From Acetobacteraceae bacterium (GTDB lineage: Bacteria; Pseudomonadota; Alphaproteobacteria; Acetobacterales; Acetobacteraceae), in NCBI GenBank assembly GCA_020853405.1, contig JADYYZ010000050.1:1-18696 (forward strand): 18,696 nt of DNA. The letters run 5' to 3'. The first letter of the stretch is position 1. The number at the start of each line of letters is the position of its first letter. Made by a program: the position numbers and the translations under genes. Of the stretch, positions 1 through 7,897 are shown piece after piece. Under the pieces are notes generated by a model. That model saw only the letters and a list, made by a program, of their open reading frames with translations, was not told the origin of the DNA and did no database searches.

Positions 1-311
1 CCAGCGCGCTGCTGGAGCAGGAGGGCTGGGCGATCCTGGCGCGGCGGGTGCGCACCGGCGTGGGTGAGATCGACATGATCGCCGAGCGGCAGGGGTTGCT
101 GGCTTTCATCGAGGTGAAGTTCCGCGCGACCCTCGGCGATGCGGCCGCCGCGCTGTCGGCACGCCAGCGCGCACGCCTGGTGGCGGCGGCCGACGCCTGG
201 CTTGCGAAAAATCCCGGCGCCGGCGCGGGCGGCGTGCGGTTCGACGTCATCGTGATCGATCATGCGGGCCGCGCCCGGCGAATCACGGATGCGTTCCGAC
301 TGGGGGATTGA
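1..311 (+). CDS. yraN: YraN family (UPF0102) endonuclease-like protein, 5' truncated
   Basis: The reading frame is open from base 3 and ends with TGA at 309-311, giving 102 visible residues. The family is usually about 115-125 residues, so roughly 15-20 N-terminal residues lie outside the window. The first visible residues contain the family pattern GW-AILARR-R, followed by GEIDMIA and then FIEVKFR. This is the PD-(D/E)xK-like nuclease core of the YraN family (COG0792), described as distantly related to archaeal Holliday junction resolvases. The biochemical role of YraN is not settled. The gene is convergent with comM, 21 bp away. GTG at 48 is an internal codon, not the start, because the conserved N-terminal motif precedes it. 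Family assignment is firm; nuclease activity is inferred. Confidence 0.93.
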   Translation, partial: SALLEQEGWAILARRVRTGVGEIDMIAERQGLLAFIEVKFRATLGDAAAALSARQRARLVAAADAWLAKNPGAGAGGVRFDVIVIDHAGRARRITDAFRLGD

Positions 312-319
312 GCCTGGGT

Positions 320-345
320 CCGGCCCCCCGCCCTATCCGGGCCGG
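320..345. terminator. GC-only hairpin between convergent yraN and comM
   Basis: A 7-bp inverted repeat, CCGGCCC at 320-326 and GGGCCGG at 339-345 with a 12-nt loop, spans the gap between the two convergent stop codons. A perfect 14-base palindrome (CCGGGCCGGCCCGG, 337-350) overlaps it at the end of comM. There is no T tract on either side, so this is at most a weak bidirectional terminator or RNA end stabiliser. In DNA this GC-rich such a hairpin can arise by chance. Confidence 0.3.
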
Positions 346-1853
346 CCCGGCAGGCGGTGGCGGAAGGCGAGCGCCTCGGCCACGTGCGCGCGGGTAACGG
401 AAGTGCTGCCGGCAAGGTCGGCGATACTGCGGGCGACGCGCAGCGTGCGCGTGAAGCCGCGTGCGGAAAGCCTGAGTTTCTCCGCCGCCTGCTCGGCCAG
501 CAGCCGTGCCTCGGGCATGGCGTTCAGCCCGGCTTCCAGCGGCTTGCCGTCGGCCTCGGCGTTGCACTGCGGGCCGTCCGGGCCGTAGCGCGCACGCTGC
601 ATCGCGCGCGCCGCCGCGACCCGGGCCGCGATGATCGCGCTCGGCTCGCCCGCGGGCGCGCGTGCGAGCTCCGCGGGCGGCACCGGCTCGACCTCGATGG
701 TCAGGTCGATGCGGTCCAGCAGCGGCCCGGAGATCTTGTTCTGGTACTCCTCGGCGCAGCGTGGTGCCCGCCCGCAAGCACGTGACGCATCGGAAAGATG
801 CCCGCAGCGGCAGGGATTCATCGCGCTCACCAGCTGCACGCGCGCCGGATAGGTGATGTGGGCCGAGGCGCGGGCGACCGAGACGCGGCCGGTCTCAAGC
901 GGCTGGCGCAGTGCCTCCAGCGCCTGGCGGGGGAATTCCGGGAGCTCGTCGAGGAACAGCACGCCGCGATGGGCCAGGGAGATCTCACCCGGCCTGGCGC
1001 GATGCCCGCCGCCGGTCAGCGCCGCCATCGAGGCAGAATGGTGCGGTTCGCGGAACGGCGGGCGGATCACCAGCCGCCCCCCTTCCAGCAGGCCGGCGAC
1101 GGAATGCACCTGGGAAACCTCCAGCGCCTCGGTCGGGCTGAGGTCGGGCAGGAGGCCGGGGAGCCGTGCCGCGAGCATCGACTTGCCGGCACCCGGAGGG
1201 CCGATCAGCAGCAGGTTGTGCCCGCCTGCGGCGGCGATCTCGACCGCCCGCTTGGCGCTCTCCTGGCCCTTCACGTCGCTCATGTCCGGGCCGCGCGCGA
1301 ACTCGGACGGCGCGGGCGGCACTGGCGGCGTCAGCACCTGGCTGCCCTTGAAGTGGTTGACGATCGCCAGCAGCGATGCTGCCGCCAGCACCTCGATCGC
1401 GCCCGCCCAGGCGGCCTCCGAGCCCTGTGCTTCCGGGCAGATCAGGCCGAGGTCGCGGGCCGAGGCGCCGATCGCCGCCGGCAGCACGCCGGCAACAGGT
1501 GCCAGGGTGCCGTCCAGCCCGAGCTCGCCGAGGGCTGCGAACTGCGCCACGTCCTCGCGCGAGATGACCTCCATCGCGGCCAGCACGGCAAGCGCGATCG
1601 GCAGGTCGAAATGACTGCCTTCCTTCAGCAGGTCGGCAGGCGCGAGATTGATCAGCACCCGCTTGGGCGGGAGCGAGAGGCCGAGTGCCACCAGGGCCGC
1701 GCGCACGCGCTCGCGGCTTTCCGCGACCGCCTTGTCGGGCAGGCCGACCACCAGGAAGGCAGGCAGGCCGGGCGCGATCTGCACCTGCACCTCGACCGGC
1801 ACGGTCTCGATGCCCTGGAAGGCGAACGACTGGACGCGGGCGATCGTGCTCAA
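333..1853 (-). CDS. comM: ComM/YifB family AAA+ ATPase (Mg-chelatase-like)
   Basis: This is a 506-residue protein of the usual ComM length. The N-terminal ChlI-like domain (about residues 1-170) begins ARVQSFAFQGIE and contains VVGLPDKAV. The AAA+ core has Walker A GPPGAGKS (218-225), Walker B VLFLDE (298-303) and a Cys4 motif (NPCRCG, then C360 and C366), followed by KISGPLLDRIDL and a C-terminal lid. In naturally transformable bacteria ComM is a hexameric helicase that promotes branch migration during integration of incoming DNA; the role here is inferred from family. I chose the TTG start at 1851-1853, which overlaps the hutI stop as TTGA, because homology begins two codons later. The frame stays open upstream to 1952, but that stretch lies inside hutI and does not look like ComM. 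Translation may be coupled to hutI. Confidence 0.93.
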   Translation of the reverse strand: MSTIARVQSFAFQGIETVPVEVQVQIAPGLPAFLVVGLPDKAVAESRERVRAALVALGLSLPPKRVLINLAPADLLKEGSHFDLPIALAVLAAMEVISREDVAQFAALGELGLDGTLAPVAGVLPAAIGASARDLGLICPEAQGSEAAWAGAIEVLAAASLLAIVNHFKGSQVLTPPVPPAPSEFARGPDMSDVKGQESAKRAVEIAAAGGHNLLLIGPPGAGKSMLAARLPGLLPDLSPTEALEVSQVHSVAGLLEGGRLVIRPPFREPHHSASMAALTGGGHRARPGEISLAHRGVLFLDELPEFPRQALEALRQPLETGRVSVARASAHITYPARVQLVSAMNPCRCGHLSDASRACGRAPRCAEEYQNKISGPLLDRIDLTIEVEPVPPAELARAPAGEPSAIIAARVAAARAMQRARYGPDGPQCNAEADGKPLEAGLNAMPEARLLAEQAAEKLRLSARGFTRTLRVARSIADLAGSTSVTRAHVAEALAFRHRLPGRPG

Positions 1854-3049
1854 AGAGCCTGTCCGGCCACCGCGCGCCCCTGGCACAGATCCGCGCCGAT
1901 CCAGTAGCTGAGCTCGGCCGGGTGCTTCACACGATAGACCGCGAGATCGCACCGCAATCCGGCCGCCAGCACGCCGCGATCGTCGAGCCCCAGCGCGCGC
2001 GCGGCGTTCAGCGTCACGCCTGCCAGCGCCTCCTCGGGCGTCAGGCGGAATTTCGTGCAGGCCATGTTCATCGCCAGCAGCAGGCTCAGCATCGGCGAGG
2101 AGCCGGGGTTGGCGTCGGTCGCCACCGCGATCGCCACCCCGGCCTCGCGCATCGCCGCGATGTCGGGTGCCCGCGTTTCGTTCAGCGTGTAGAAGGCGCC
2201 GGGCAACAGCACCGCGATGGTGCCGGCATTGGCCATCGCCTCCAGCCCTGCCCGGCTCGCGTATTCCAGATGGTCGGCGGAAAGCGCGCCGAACCGCGCC
2301 GCGAGTGCCGCGCCGCCGCAGTCGCTGAGCTGGTCGGCGTGCAGTTTCACCGGCAGCCCCTGGGCCACCGCGGCGCGGAAGATGCTGGTCGTCTCGGTGA
2401 CGGTGAAGCCGATGGTGTCGCAGAAGGCGTCCACGGCATCGACGAGGTCCTCGGCGGCGGCCTGCTCCATCATCGCGATGCAGGACTGAACATAGCCGGC
2501 GCGGTTCTCGGCGAACTCCGGCGGCAGCGCGTGCGCGGCGAGCAGCGTGGCCAGCACGCTGACCTCGTGCGCCTCGCCGAGCGCCCGGGCGGCGCGCAGC
2601 ATGCGGAGCTCGGTCGCCGGTTCGAGGCCGTAGCCCGACTTGACCTCAACGGTGGTGACGCCATCCGCCATCAGGCGCGCAAGGCGCGGCGCGGCGAGGG
2701 CAAGCAGCGCTGCCTCGTCGGCGGCACGGGTCGCGGTGACGGTGGAAAGAATGCCGCCGCCCGCGCGCGCGATCTCCTCGTAGCTGGCGCCCTCAAGGCG
2801 GCGTTCGAACTCGCCGGCGCGGTTGCCGGCGAACACCAGGTGCGTGTGGCAGTCGATCAGGCCGGGCGTGACCAGGCCACCTTCGCAGTCATGCGTCTCG
2901 CTCGCCGGCCCCGGCAGTTCCTTGCGGGCCCCGATCCAGGCGATGCGCCGCCCCTTCGCCGCCACCGCGCCGTCGGTGATCAGCCCATAGGGCGCGCCAC
3001 CCGGCAGCATGGTCGCGAGATCCGCATTCAGCCACACATGGTCGAACAT
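1850..3049 (-). CDS. hutI: Imidazolonepropionase
   Basis: HutI hydrolyses 4-imidazolone-5-propanoate to N-formimino-L-glutamate, the third step of histidine degradation, in the cytoplasm. The 399-residue length is typical. The amidohydrolase metal site is intact: LIDCHTHL (H68, H70), AAH (H173), LHADQL (H237) and ATDANPG (D312). Also present are the substrate-binding KSGYG (137-141) and SADHLE (H260) motifs that mark HutI within the superfamily. It starts at ATG 3047-3049, nine bases after the hutH stop, with only a weak ribosome binding site, so translation probably follows hutH. Its TGA overlaps the comM start. Identity is secure. Confidence 0.97.
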   Translation of the reverse strand: MFDHVWLNADLATMLPGGAPYGLITDGAVAAKGRRIAWIGARKELPGPASETHDCEGGLVTPGLIDCHTHLVFAGNRAGEFERRLEGASYEEIARAGGGILSTVTATRAADEAALLALAAPRLARLMADGVTTVEVKSGYGLEPATELRMLRAARALGEAHEVSVLATLLAAHALPPEFAENRAGYVQSCIAMMEQAAAEDLVDAVDAFCDTIGFTVTETTSIFRAAVAQGLPVKLHADQLSDCGGAALAARFGALSADHLEYASRAGLEAMANAGTIAVLLPGAFYTLNETRAPDIAAMREAGVAIAVATDANPGSSPMLSLLLAMNMACTKFRLTPEEALAGVTLNAARALGLDDRGVLAAGLRCDLAVYRVKHPAELSYWIGADLCQGRAVAGQAL

Positions 3050-3058
3050 CCGTCGTGC

Positions 3059-4549
3059 TCAGTCGCGTGAGGGAAGGCGGATCGGGGCAAGCGCTGCCAG
3101 CTCGCCCAGCAGGTCGCGCGCCGCTTCCAGGTCAGGGGCGAACCTGCGGTCCGCACCCCAGGCCGGCACGCGCGCGCGGATCACCTGCACCGCCTTTTCC
3201 AGCGGTGCCGACGAAGCGAGGGGCCGGTGGAACTCGACCGCCTGTGCCGCGGCCAGTGCCTCGATGCCGACGATCGCGGCGAGATTGTCGAGCATCGGGG
3301 CAAGCCGCAGCGCCGCACCCGTGGCCATGCTGACGTGATCTTCCTGGTTGGCGCTGGTCGGCAGGGTCTCGATGCTGCGCGGGGTCGCCAGCGCCCGGTT
3401 CTCGGCGGTGAGCGCGGCCGCGGTCACCTGGGCGATCATGAAGCCGGAATGCAGCCCGCTGTCGGGGGCGAGGAACGCAGGCAGGCCCGAGGTCGCCGGA
3501 TCGACCAGCAGCGCGATCCGGCGCTCGGCGATGTTGCCCAGCGTGGCGATCGCAAGCGCGAGCTGGTCGGCGGCCAGCGATACCGGCATGGCGTGGAAGT
3601 TGCCGCCCGAGATGACCGCACCGTCGAACACCAGCGGGTTGTCGGTGACGGCGTTGGCTTCCCGCTCCAGCACCTGGGCGGCCTGGTCGATGAGGTCGAG
3701 GCAGGCGCCCGCGACCTGCGGCTGGCAGCGCAGCGAATAGGGGTCCTGCACGCGGATATCACCGCTGCGGTGGCTGTCGCGGATGGCGCTGCCTGCCATC
3801 AGCGCCGCCAGTGCGCGGGCGACCTGCGCCTGACCCGGCTGGCCGCGCACTTCGTGCACCCGGGCATCGAACGGGGTGTCGGCGCCACGCGCGCCATCGA
3901 CCGAAAGTGCGCCGGCCACGAGCGAGGCGGCGAACAGCGTCTCGAGCCGGAACAGCGCGCACAAGGCAAGTGCTGTGGAAATCCGCGTGCCGTTCAGCAG
4001 TGCCAGTCCCTCCTTCGGCGCCAGCACAAGCGGCGCCACCGCGGCGGCCGGCGCGCTGTCGGCCAGCACCTCGCCCTCGCCGATCAGCACCAGCGCGAGG
4101 TGCGCGAGCGGCGCGAGGTCGCCCGAGGCGCCGACCGAGCCCTGCGACGGAATTTTCGGCACCACGCCCTTTGCCTCCAGGGCGAGCAGCGCCTCGACCA
4201 CGGCCGGCCGCACGCCCGAGGCGCCGCGCGCAAGCCCCGCCGCGTGCAGCGCGATGGCAAGGCGAACCACCGGCGCCGGCAGCGCAGGCCCGGTGCCGGC
4301 GGCGTGGCTCCGCACCAGGTTCACCTGCAGCTCGGCCAGTTTCGAGGCGTCGATCCTGGTCGAGGCGAGTTTGCCGAAGCCGGTGTTCACGCCATAAAGC
4401 GCGCCGCCGGCGGCCAGCATCGCCTCCAGCATGGCGCGGTTGGCGGCCACCCGGTCCTGCCAGCCGGGAGCGAGCGAGAACCGCCCTCCGGCGGCGATCG
4501 CCGCCAGCGAGGAAAGGCGCATCTGGCCTGGAACAAGCGCGATCGGCAC
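3059..4549 (-). CDS. hutH: Histidine ammonia-lyase
   Basis: HutH deaminates L-histidine to trans-urocanate, the first step of histidine degradation. The protein is 496 residues. The Ala-Ser-Gly triad that cyclises to the MIO electrophile lies at 141-143 in GSVGASGDLAPLAH. The catalytic tyrosine is in YGVNTGFG (Y52), and NLVRSHAAGTG, QDPYSLRC and the late QEDHVSM are also family motifs. A GTG start at 4547-4549 is assumed; an ATG nine codons in (4520-4522) is equally possible because neither has a clear Shine-Dalgarno sequence. It leads the minus-strand hutH-hutI-comM unit and is divergent from hutF. Urocanase (hutU), which acts between HutH and HutI, is missing from this cluster. Confidence 0.97.
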   Translation of the reverse strand: MPIALVPGQMRLSSLAAIAAGGRFSLAPGWQDRVAANRAMLEAMLAAGGALYGVNTGFGKLASTRIDASKLAELQVNLVRSHAAGTGPALPAPVVRLAIALHAAGLARGASGVRPAVVEALLALEAKGVVPKIPSQGSVGASGDLAPLAHLALVLIGEGEVLADSAPAAAVAPLVLAPKEGLALLNGTRISTALALCALFRLETLFAASLVAGALSVDGARGADTPFDARVHEVRGQPGQAQVARALAALMAGSAIRDSHRSGDIRVQDPYSLRCQPQVAGACLDLIDQAAQVLEREANAVTDNPLVFDGAVISGGNFHAMPVSLAADQLALAIATLGNIAERRIALLVDPATSGLPAFLAPDSGLHSGFMIAQVTAAALTAENRALATPRSIETLPTSANQEDHVSMATGAALRLAPMLDNLAAIVGIEALAAAQAVEFHRPLASSAPLEKAVQVIRARVPAWGADRRFAPDLEAARDLLGELAALAPIRLPSRD

Positions 4550-4633
4550 GGGTGTCTCTGGTCCTCAACCTTCGGTCGGGGCAGGATGCAGGAGACCGCA
4601 AAGCCACCGCAAGCGAAAGCCATTGTCCTTCTC
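4550..4633. promoter_or_regulatory. Divergent hutH-hutF intergenic region
   Basis: This 84-bp region separates the minus-strand hutH start from the chosen plus-strand hutF start, so it should hold at least one promoter of each unit or part of one. I see no good -35/-10 pair on either strand and no clear palindrome of the type bound by the GntR-family repressor HutC. If hutF instead starts at ATG 4586, the region shrinks to 36 bp and the promoters would have to lie inside the flanking coding sequences. The call rests on gene orientation only. Confidence 0.3.
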
Positions 4634-6034
4634 ATGCCGAACGGATCACGCCCCGGATCACTCCATGCCACCAGCGCCCTGCTGCCCGAGGGGATCGCAA
4701 GCGATGTGCTGCTGACCTGGGACGAGAACGGCTGGATCACCCAGGTCACCCCCGCTGCCACGGCGCGGCCGGGCGATGCGCGGGCCGGCTTCGTGGTGCC
4801 CGGCGTTGCCAATCTGCACAGCCACGCCTTCCAGCGCGCCATGGCGGGCCTGACCGAACGGCGCGGCCCGCCGGAAGCGGCGCGGGATTCCTTCTGGACC
4901 TGGCGCGACGTGATGTATCGTTTCGTCGCCGGCGTGACGCCCGACCTGGTCGAGGCGATCGCCGGGTTCCTCTATGCCGAGCTGCTGGAGCAGGGGTTCA
5001 CCTCGGTGGCCGAGTTCCACTACCTGCACCACCAGGCGGACGGCACGGCCTATGCCAACATCGCCGAGATGGCGCTGCGCCATGTCGCAGCCGCCCGTGC
5101 GGCCGGCATCGGCATGACCATGCTGCCGGTGCTGTACCGGTTCGGCGGCATTTTTGAGGTTCCGGCGAATCCGGGCCAGCGCCCGTTCCTGAACGACCCC
5201 GATGCCTATTTCCGCATCATCGACGCGGTCCGCGATGCGGTGGCGCACGACCCCGATGCTGCCTGGGGCTTCGCTGCGCATTCGCTGCGCGGCTGCGGCC
5301 CCGCCGACCTTGCGACGCTGGCGCAGTCGGCACGCACGCTGGACGTGCCGATCCATATCCACGCCGCCGAGCAGGTGAAGGAGGTGCAGGAATGCATCGC
5401 CGCCACCCGCAACCGCCCGGTGCGCTGGCTGATCGAGAACACCGGCATCGATGCGCGCTGGTGCCTGGTCCATGCCACCAACCTCGACGCGACCGAGGTG
5501 CTGGACCTGGCGGCGAGTGGTGCGGTCGCCGGGCTGTGCCCGACCACCGAGGCCAATCTGGGCGACGGCATTTTCGCGCTGCGGCCCTATCTCAATGCCG
5601 GCGGGTGCTTCGGCTTCGGAACCGACTCGCACATCGCCACCAGCGTCAGCGGCGAGCTGCGCACGCTGGAATATTCCGAGCGGCTGGTGCTGCGCGAGCG
5701 GGCGGTCGGGGCGTCGGACAGCCAGCGCTCGGTCGGGATGACGCTGCTGCAAGGCGGGCTGGCAGGCGGGGCGCAGGCGGTCGGGCGCAAGCTCGGCCGG
5801 CTGGCCCCGGGATACCGTGCCGACCTCGTGGCGCTGGACACGGGGCATCCGTCGCTGGTGGGAAGGCAGGGCGAGGCCGTGATCGATTCCTGGGTGTTCG
5901 CCGGCGATTCCAACCCGGTGGAGGCAGTGTGGGTCGGCGGGCGGCAGGTCGTGGAAGGCGGGCGGCACCTGAAGCGCGAGGCGCTGCTTGGCGCCTTCGC
6001 CGGCGCGATGCGGCAGCTGGCGGGGACATTATAG
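4634..6034 (+). CDS. hutF: Formimidoylglutamate deiminase
   Basis: HutF removes the imino group of N-formimino-L-glutamate as ammonia, giving N-formyl-L-glutamate, the variant histidine route finished by the deformylase HutG. The predicted 466 residues fit the family. Amidohydrolase residues are visible: NLHSHAFQRAM (H62, H64), IHIHAAEQ (H241, H243, E246), VHATN (H280) and FGTDSH (D331). The SHAFQRAMAGL motif is characteristic of HutF within the ATZ/TRZ-like amidohydrolases. The start at ATG 4634 gives the family-like N-terminus but lacks a Shine-Dalgarno sequence. ATG 4586, preceded by GGGGCAGG, would add 16 residues. The frame is open far upstream only because it runs antisense to hutH. The gene is divergent from hutH and convergent with the deacetylase-like gene. 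Confidence 0.93.
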   Translation: MPNGSRPGSLHATSALLPEGIASDVLLTWDENGWITQVTPAATARPGDARAGFVVPGVANLHSHAFQRAMAGLTERRGPPEAARDSFWTWRDVMYRFVAGVTPDLVEAIAGFLYAELLEQGFTSVAEFHYLHHQADGTAYANIAEMALRHVAAARAAGIGMTMLPVLYRFGGIFEVPANPGQRPFLNDPDAYFRIIDAVRDAVAHDPDAAWGFAAHSLRGCGPADLATLAQSARTLDVPIHIHAAEQVKEVQECIAATRNRPVRWLIENTGIDARWCLVHATNLDATEVLDLAASGAVAGLCPTTEANLGDGIFALRPYLNAGGCFGFGTDSHIATSVSGELRTLEYSERLVLRERAVGASDSQRSVGMTLLQGGLAGGAQAVGRKLGRLAPGYRADLVALDTGHPSLVGRQGEAVIDSWVFAGDSNPVEAVWVGGRQVVEGGRHLKREALLGAFAGAMRQLAGTL

Positions 6035-6154
6035 AAGCGTGCCCGGCCAGGCTCGCGATCATCGCCTTTGCCGGATGCGCATCGCGTTGCCGGCGATGGC
6101 GGTGGGAGTTTCAGCGGCCGGCGGCAACGCCCGATCCCGGGCCAGCTGAGCACC

Positions 6155-7075
6155 CTACGGAACGCAGCCTTCCGGCAGCGCGCACGCCGCCTCGAACACG
6201 TCGCCGGCGCGCGTGATCCACACGCGATCGCGCGCCGCGGCGATATGCGCGAGCGCGCCGCGCAGCGCGCGCAGGCGATAGGGCTGGCCGATGATGTAGG
6301 GGTGCAGCGCGATGCCCATCACCTGCGGATGGTCATCGTGTGCGATCTGGCGCAACCGTTCCTCGACATCCTCGACGATCATCGCGGCGAACCGCTCCGC
6401 CGTTTCCTTGCGCGCGACGATCGCGGGGATGTCGTTGATCTCCTGCGGATAGGGAACCGCCATGATCCGGCGCCCGCCGCGGCAGCGGAGCCAGATCGGC
6501 TGGTCGTCGGCGCACCAGTTCAGCGTGAAGCCGTAGCCTGCCTCGGCCAGCAGGTCGGGGGTGGCGCCGCTCTCGGAAATCCAGGGCGAGAGCCAGCCGC
6601 GCGGGTGCCTGCCCTCGGCCGCCAGGATCGCCGCGGTCGCCTCGGCAATCAGGCGGGCTTCCTCGGCCTCGGCAAGCTGGCCCTGGCGTTCGCCGTTGGT
6701 CCGGCCGTGACCAAGGATCTCGTCGCCGCGGGCACGGTGCGCTGCCACCAGCTGCGGGGCGTATCCGTACATGGCGCTGTTCAGCAGCACGCTGGCCGGA
6801 AGGCGGAGCTCATCGAGCAGCTGCAGTAGCCGCCACGCACCGATGCGGTTGCCATAGTCGCGCCAGGCGAAGTTCAGCACGTCGGGCGGCGGGCCGCCGG
6901 GTGCGAGTTCCGCACCCAGCCCCTCGGCGAACGGGAAATGTTCCAGGTTGACGCCGAGATAGACCGCGAGCCGCGCCCCGTTCGGCCAGACATAGGGGCG
7001 GCGGCCGCGAAGCGGTGCGTAGTCGTAACGGCCGTGGCAGCGAAGCATTCCCGAAGCCTGCCGCGCCCGCTCCAT
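6155..7075 (-). CDS. PuuE-like polysaccharide deacetylase family hydrolase
   Basis: This is a 306-residue NodB/CE4-fold protein of the PuuE-like subgroup rather than a classical chitin or peptidoglycan deacetylase. The first NodB motif reads VNLEHF instead of a double aspartate, the second reads GHGRTNGE, the third GWLSPWISES, and the last ALHPYIIGQPYRLR. Those forms are typical of PuuE-like proteins; PuuE itself is the metal-independent allantoinase of ureide breakdown. There is no signal peptide, so it should act in the cytoplasm, unlike wall deacetylases. The ATG (7073-7075) directly follows the TAG of the upstream permease gene, so it is the last gene of the importer operon. It probably hydrolyses an amide or cyclic amide in the imported solute. 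The substrate is unknown. An internal ATG ten codons in, just before RCHGRYDYAP, is an alternative start. Confidence 0.85.
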   Translation of the reverse strand: MERARQASGMLRCHGRYDYAPLRGRRPYVWPNGARLAVYLGVNLEHFPFAEGLGAELAPGGPPPDVLNFAWRDYGNRIGAWRLLQLLDELRLPASVLLNSAMYGYAPQLVAAHRARGDEILGHGRTNGERQGQLAEAEEARLIAEATAAILAAEGRHPRGWLSPWISESGATPDLLAEAGYGFTLNWCADDQPIWLRCRGGRRIMAVPYPQEINDIPAIVARKETAERFAAMIVEDVEERLRQIAHDDHPQVMGIALHPYIIGQPYRLRALRGALAHIAAARDRVWITRAGDVFEAACALPEGCVP

Positions 7076-7897
7076 CTATTGCAAGCCGCCGGAAAACCCG
7101 CGGGTGAGCGAGCGGTGCACGATGCCGATCAGCAGCAGCACCGGCGCGCTTGCCACCACGCCCAGCGCTGCCAGCCGCCCCCACAGCGTTTCGTCCTCGT
7201 TGATCATGGTGGCGATGAACGTGGGCAGGGTGAAATTATGCGGTGACTGCACGAACAGGAACGCGAACAGGAACTCGTTCCACGCGGTGATGGCGACCAG
7301 CACCGCGGTCGCGGCGACCCCAGGCGCCATCATCGGCAGCACGATCTCGCGCAGCCGCCTGCCAAGCCCCGCGCCGTCGATCATCGCCGCTTCCTCGACC
7401 GCCACCGGCACGTCGCGCACGAAGCCCAGGAACATCCAGATCGCGAACGGGAGCGCGTAGAGCTGGTAGACCAGCACGAGGCCCGCCAGCGTATCCAGGA
7501 GCCCGAGCGAGCGCAGCACCTGGTAGAGCGGCACCGCCAGCACGATCGGCGGCGTCAGTTTCACCACCAGCACGAACACCAGGAACGCGAGGTCGAGCTT
7601 CCGGGGGAACCGCAGCCGTGCCAGCGCGTACGCGGCCGGGATGGCAGCGAACAGCGCAACCAGCGTGGTGCCGGCCGTCACCACCACGCTGTTCAGCCCC
7701 AGCCTCCAGGCGCGCGAGGCGATCAGCCACTCATAGTGCCTGGCGGTGGGTGCGTGCGGCAGCAGCGAGGCCTGTCCGGATGCGAATTCGCCCGGCGGCT
7801 TGACCGACGTCGCCGCCATCCAGACCAGCGGCAGCGCGAACAGCGCCGCGACCAGGCTTGCCGCGACAAGACGCCGGATCGCCGCCGGCCCGCTCAT
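7076..7897 (-). CDS. ABC sugar-type importer permease (MalG/UgpE family)
   Basis: This inner-membrane permease has 273 residues and about six hydrophobic segments, the first near residues 8-27 followed by TSVKPPGEF, typical of MalG/UgpE-type (CUT1) subunits. The cytoplasmic EAA loop that docks onto the ATPase is clear: VEEAAMIDGAGLGRRLREIVLPMMAPG. The ATG at 7895-7897 overlaps the upstream permease stop as ATGA, giving coupled translation. The frame is open further upstream, but that part is antisense-like sequence inside the partner gene. It would pair with the permease at 7894-8763. No ATPase gene belongs to this set. Confidence 0.93.
   Translation of the reverse strand: MSGPAAIRRLVAASLVAALFALPLVWMAATSVKPPGEFASGQASLLPHAPTARHYEWLIASRAWRLGLNSVVVTAGTTLVALFAAIPAAYALARLRFPRKLDLAFLVFVLVVKLTPPIVLAVPLYQVLRSLGLLDTLAGLVLVYQLYALPFAIWMFLGFVRDVPVAVEEAAMIDGAGLGRRLREIVLPMMAPGVAATAVLVAITAWNEFLFAFLFVQSPHNFTLPTFIATMINEDETLWGRLAALGVVASAPVLLLIGIVHRSLTRGFSGGLQ

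Noticed and set aside
3227..4633. Very long open frame continuous with hutF and running antisense through hutH, which would give a 935-residue protein
   Set aside because: The extra part is arginine, glutamine and histidine rich, has no recognisable domain, and lies exactly antisense to hutH. Stop codons are rare in such frames at this GC content. HutF homology begins only near 4634.
6060..6098. Possible terminator between hutF and the convergent PuuE-like gene (CATCGCC at 6060-6066 with GGCGATG at 6092-6098)
   Set aside because: The loop is 25 bases, no T run follows on either strand, and several other short repeats in the same stretch compete. It is not distinguishable from chance in GC-rich DNA. 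The rest of the 120-bp gap shows nothing else.
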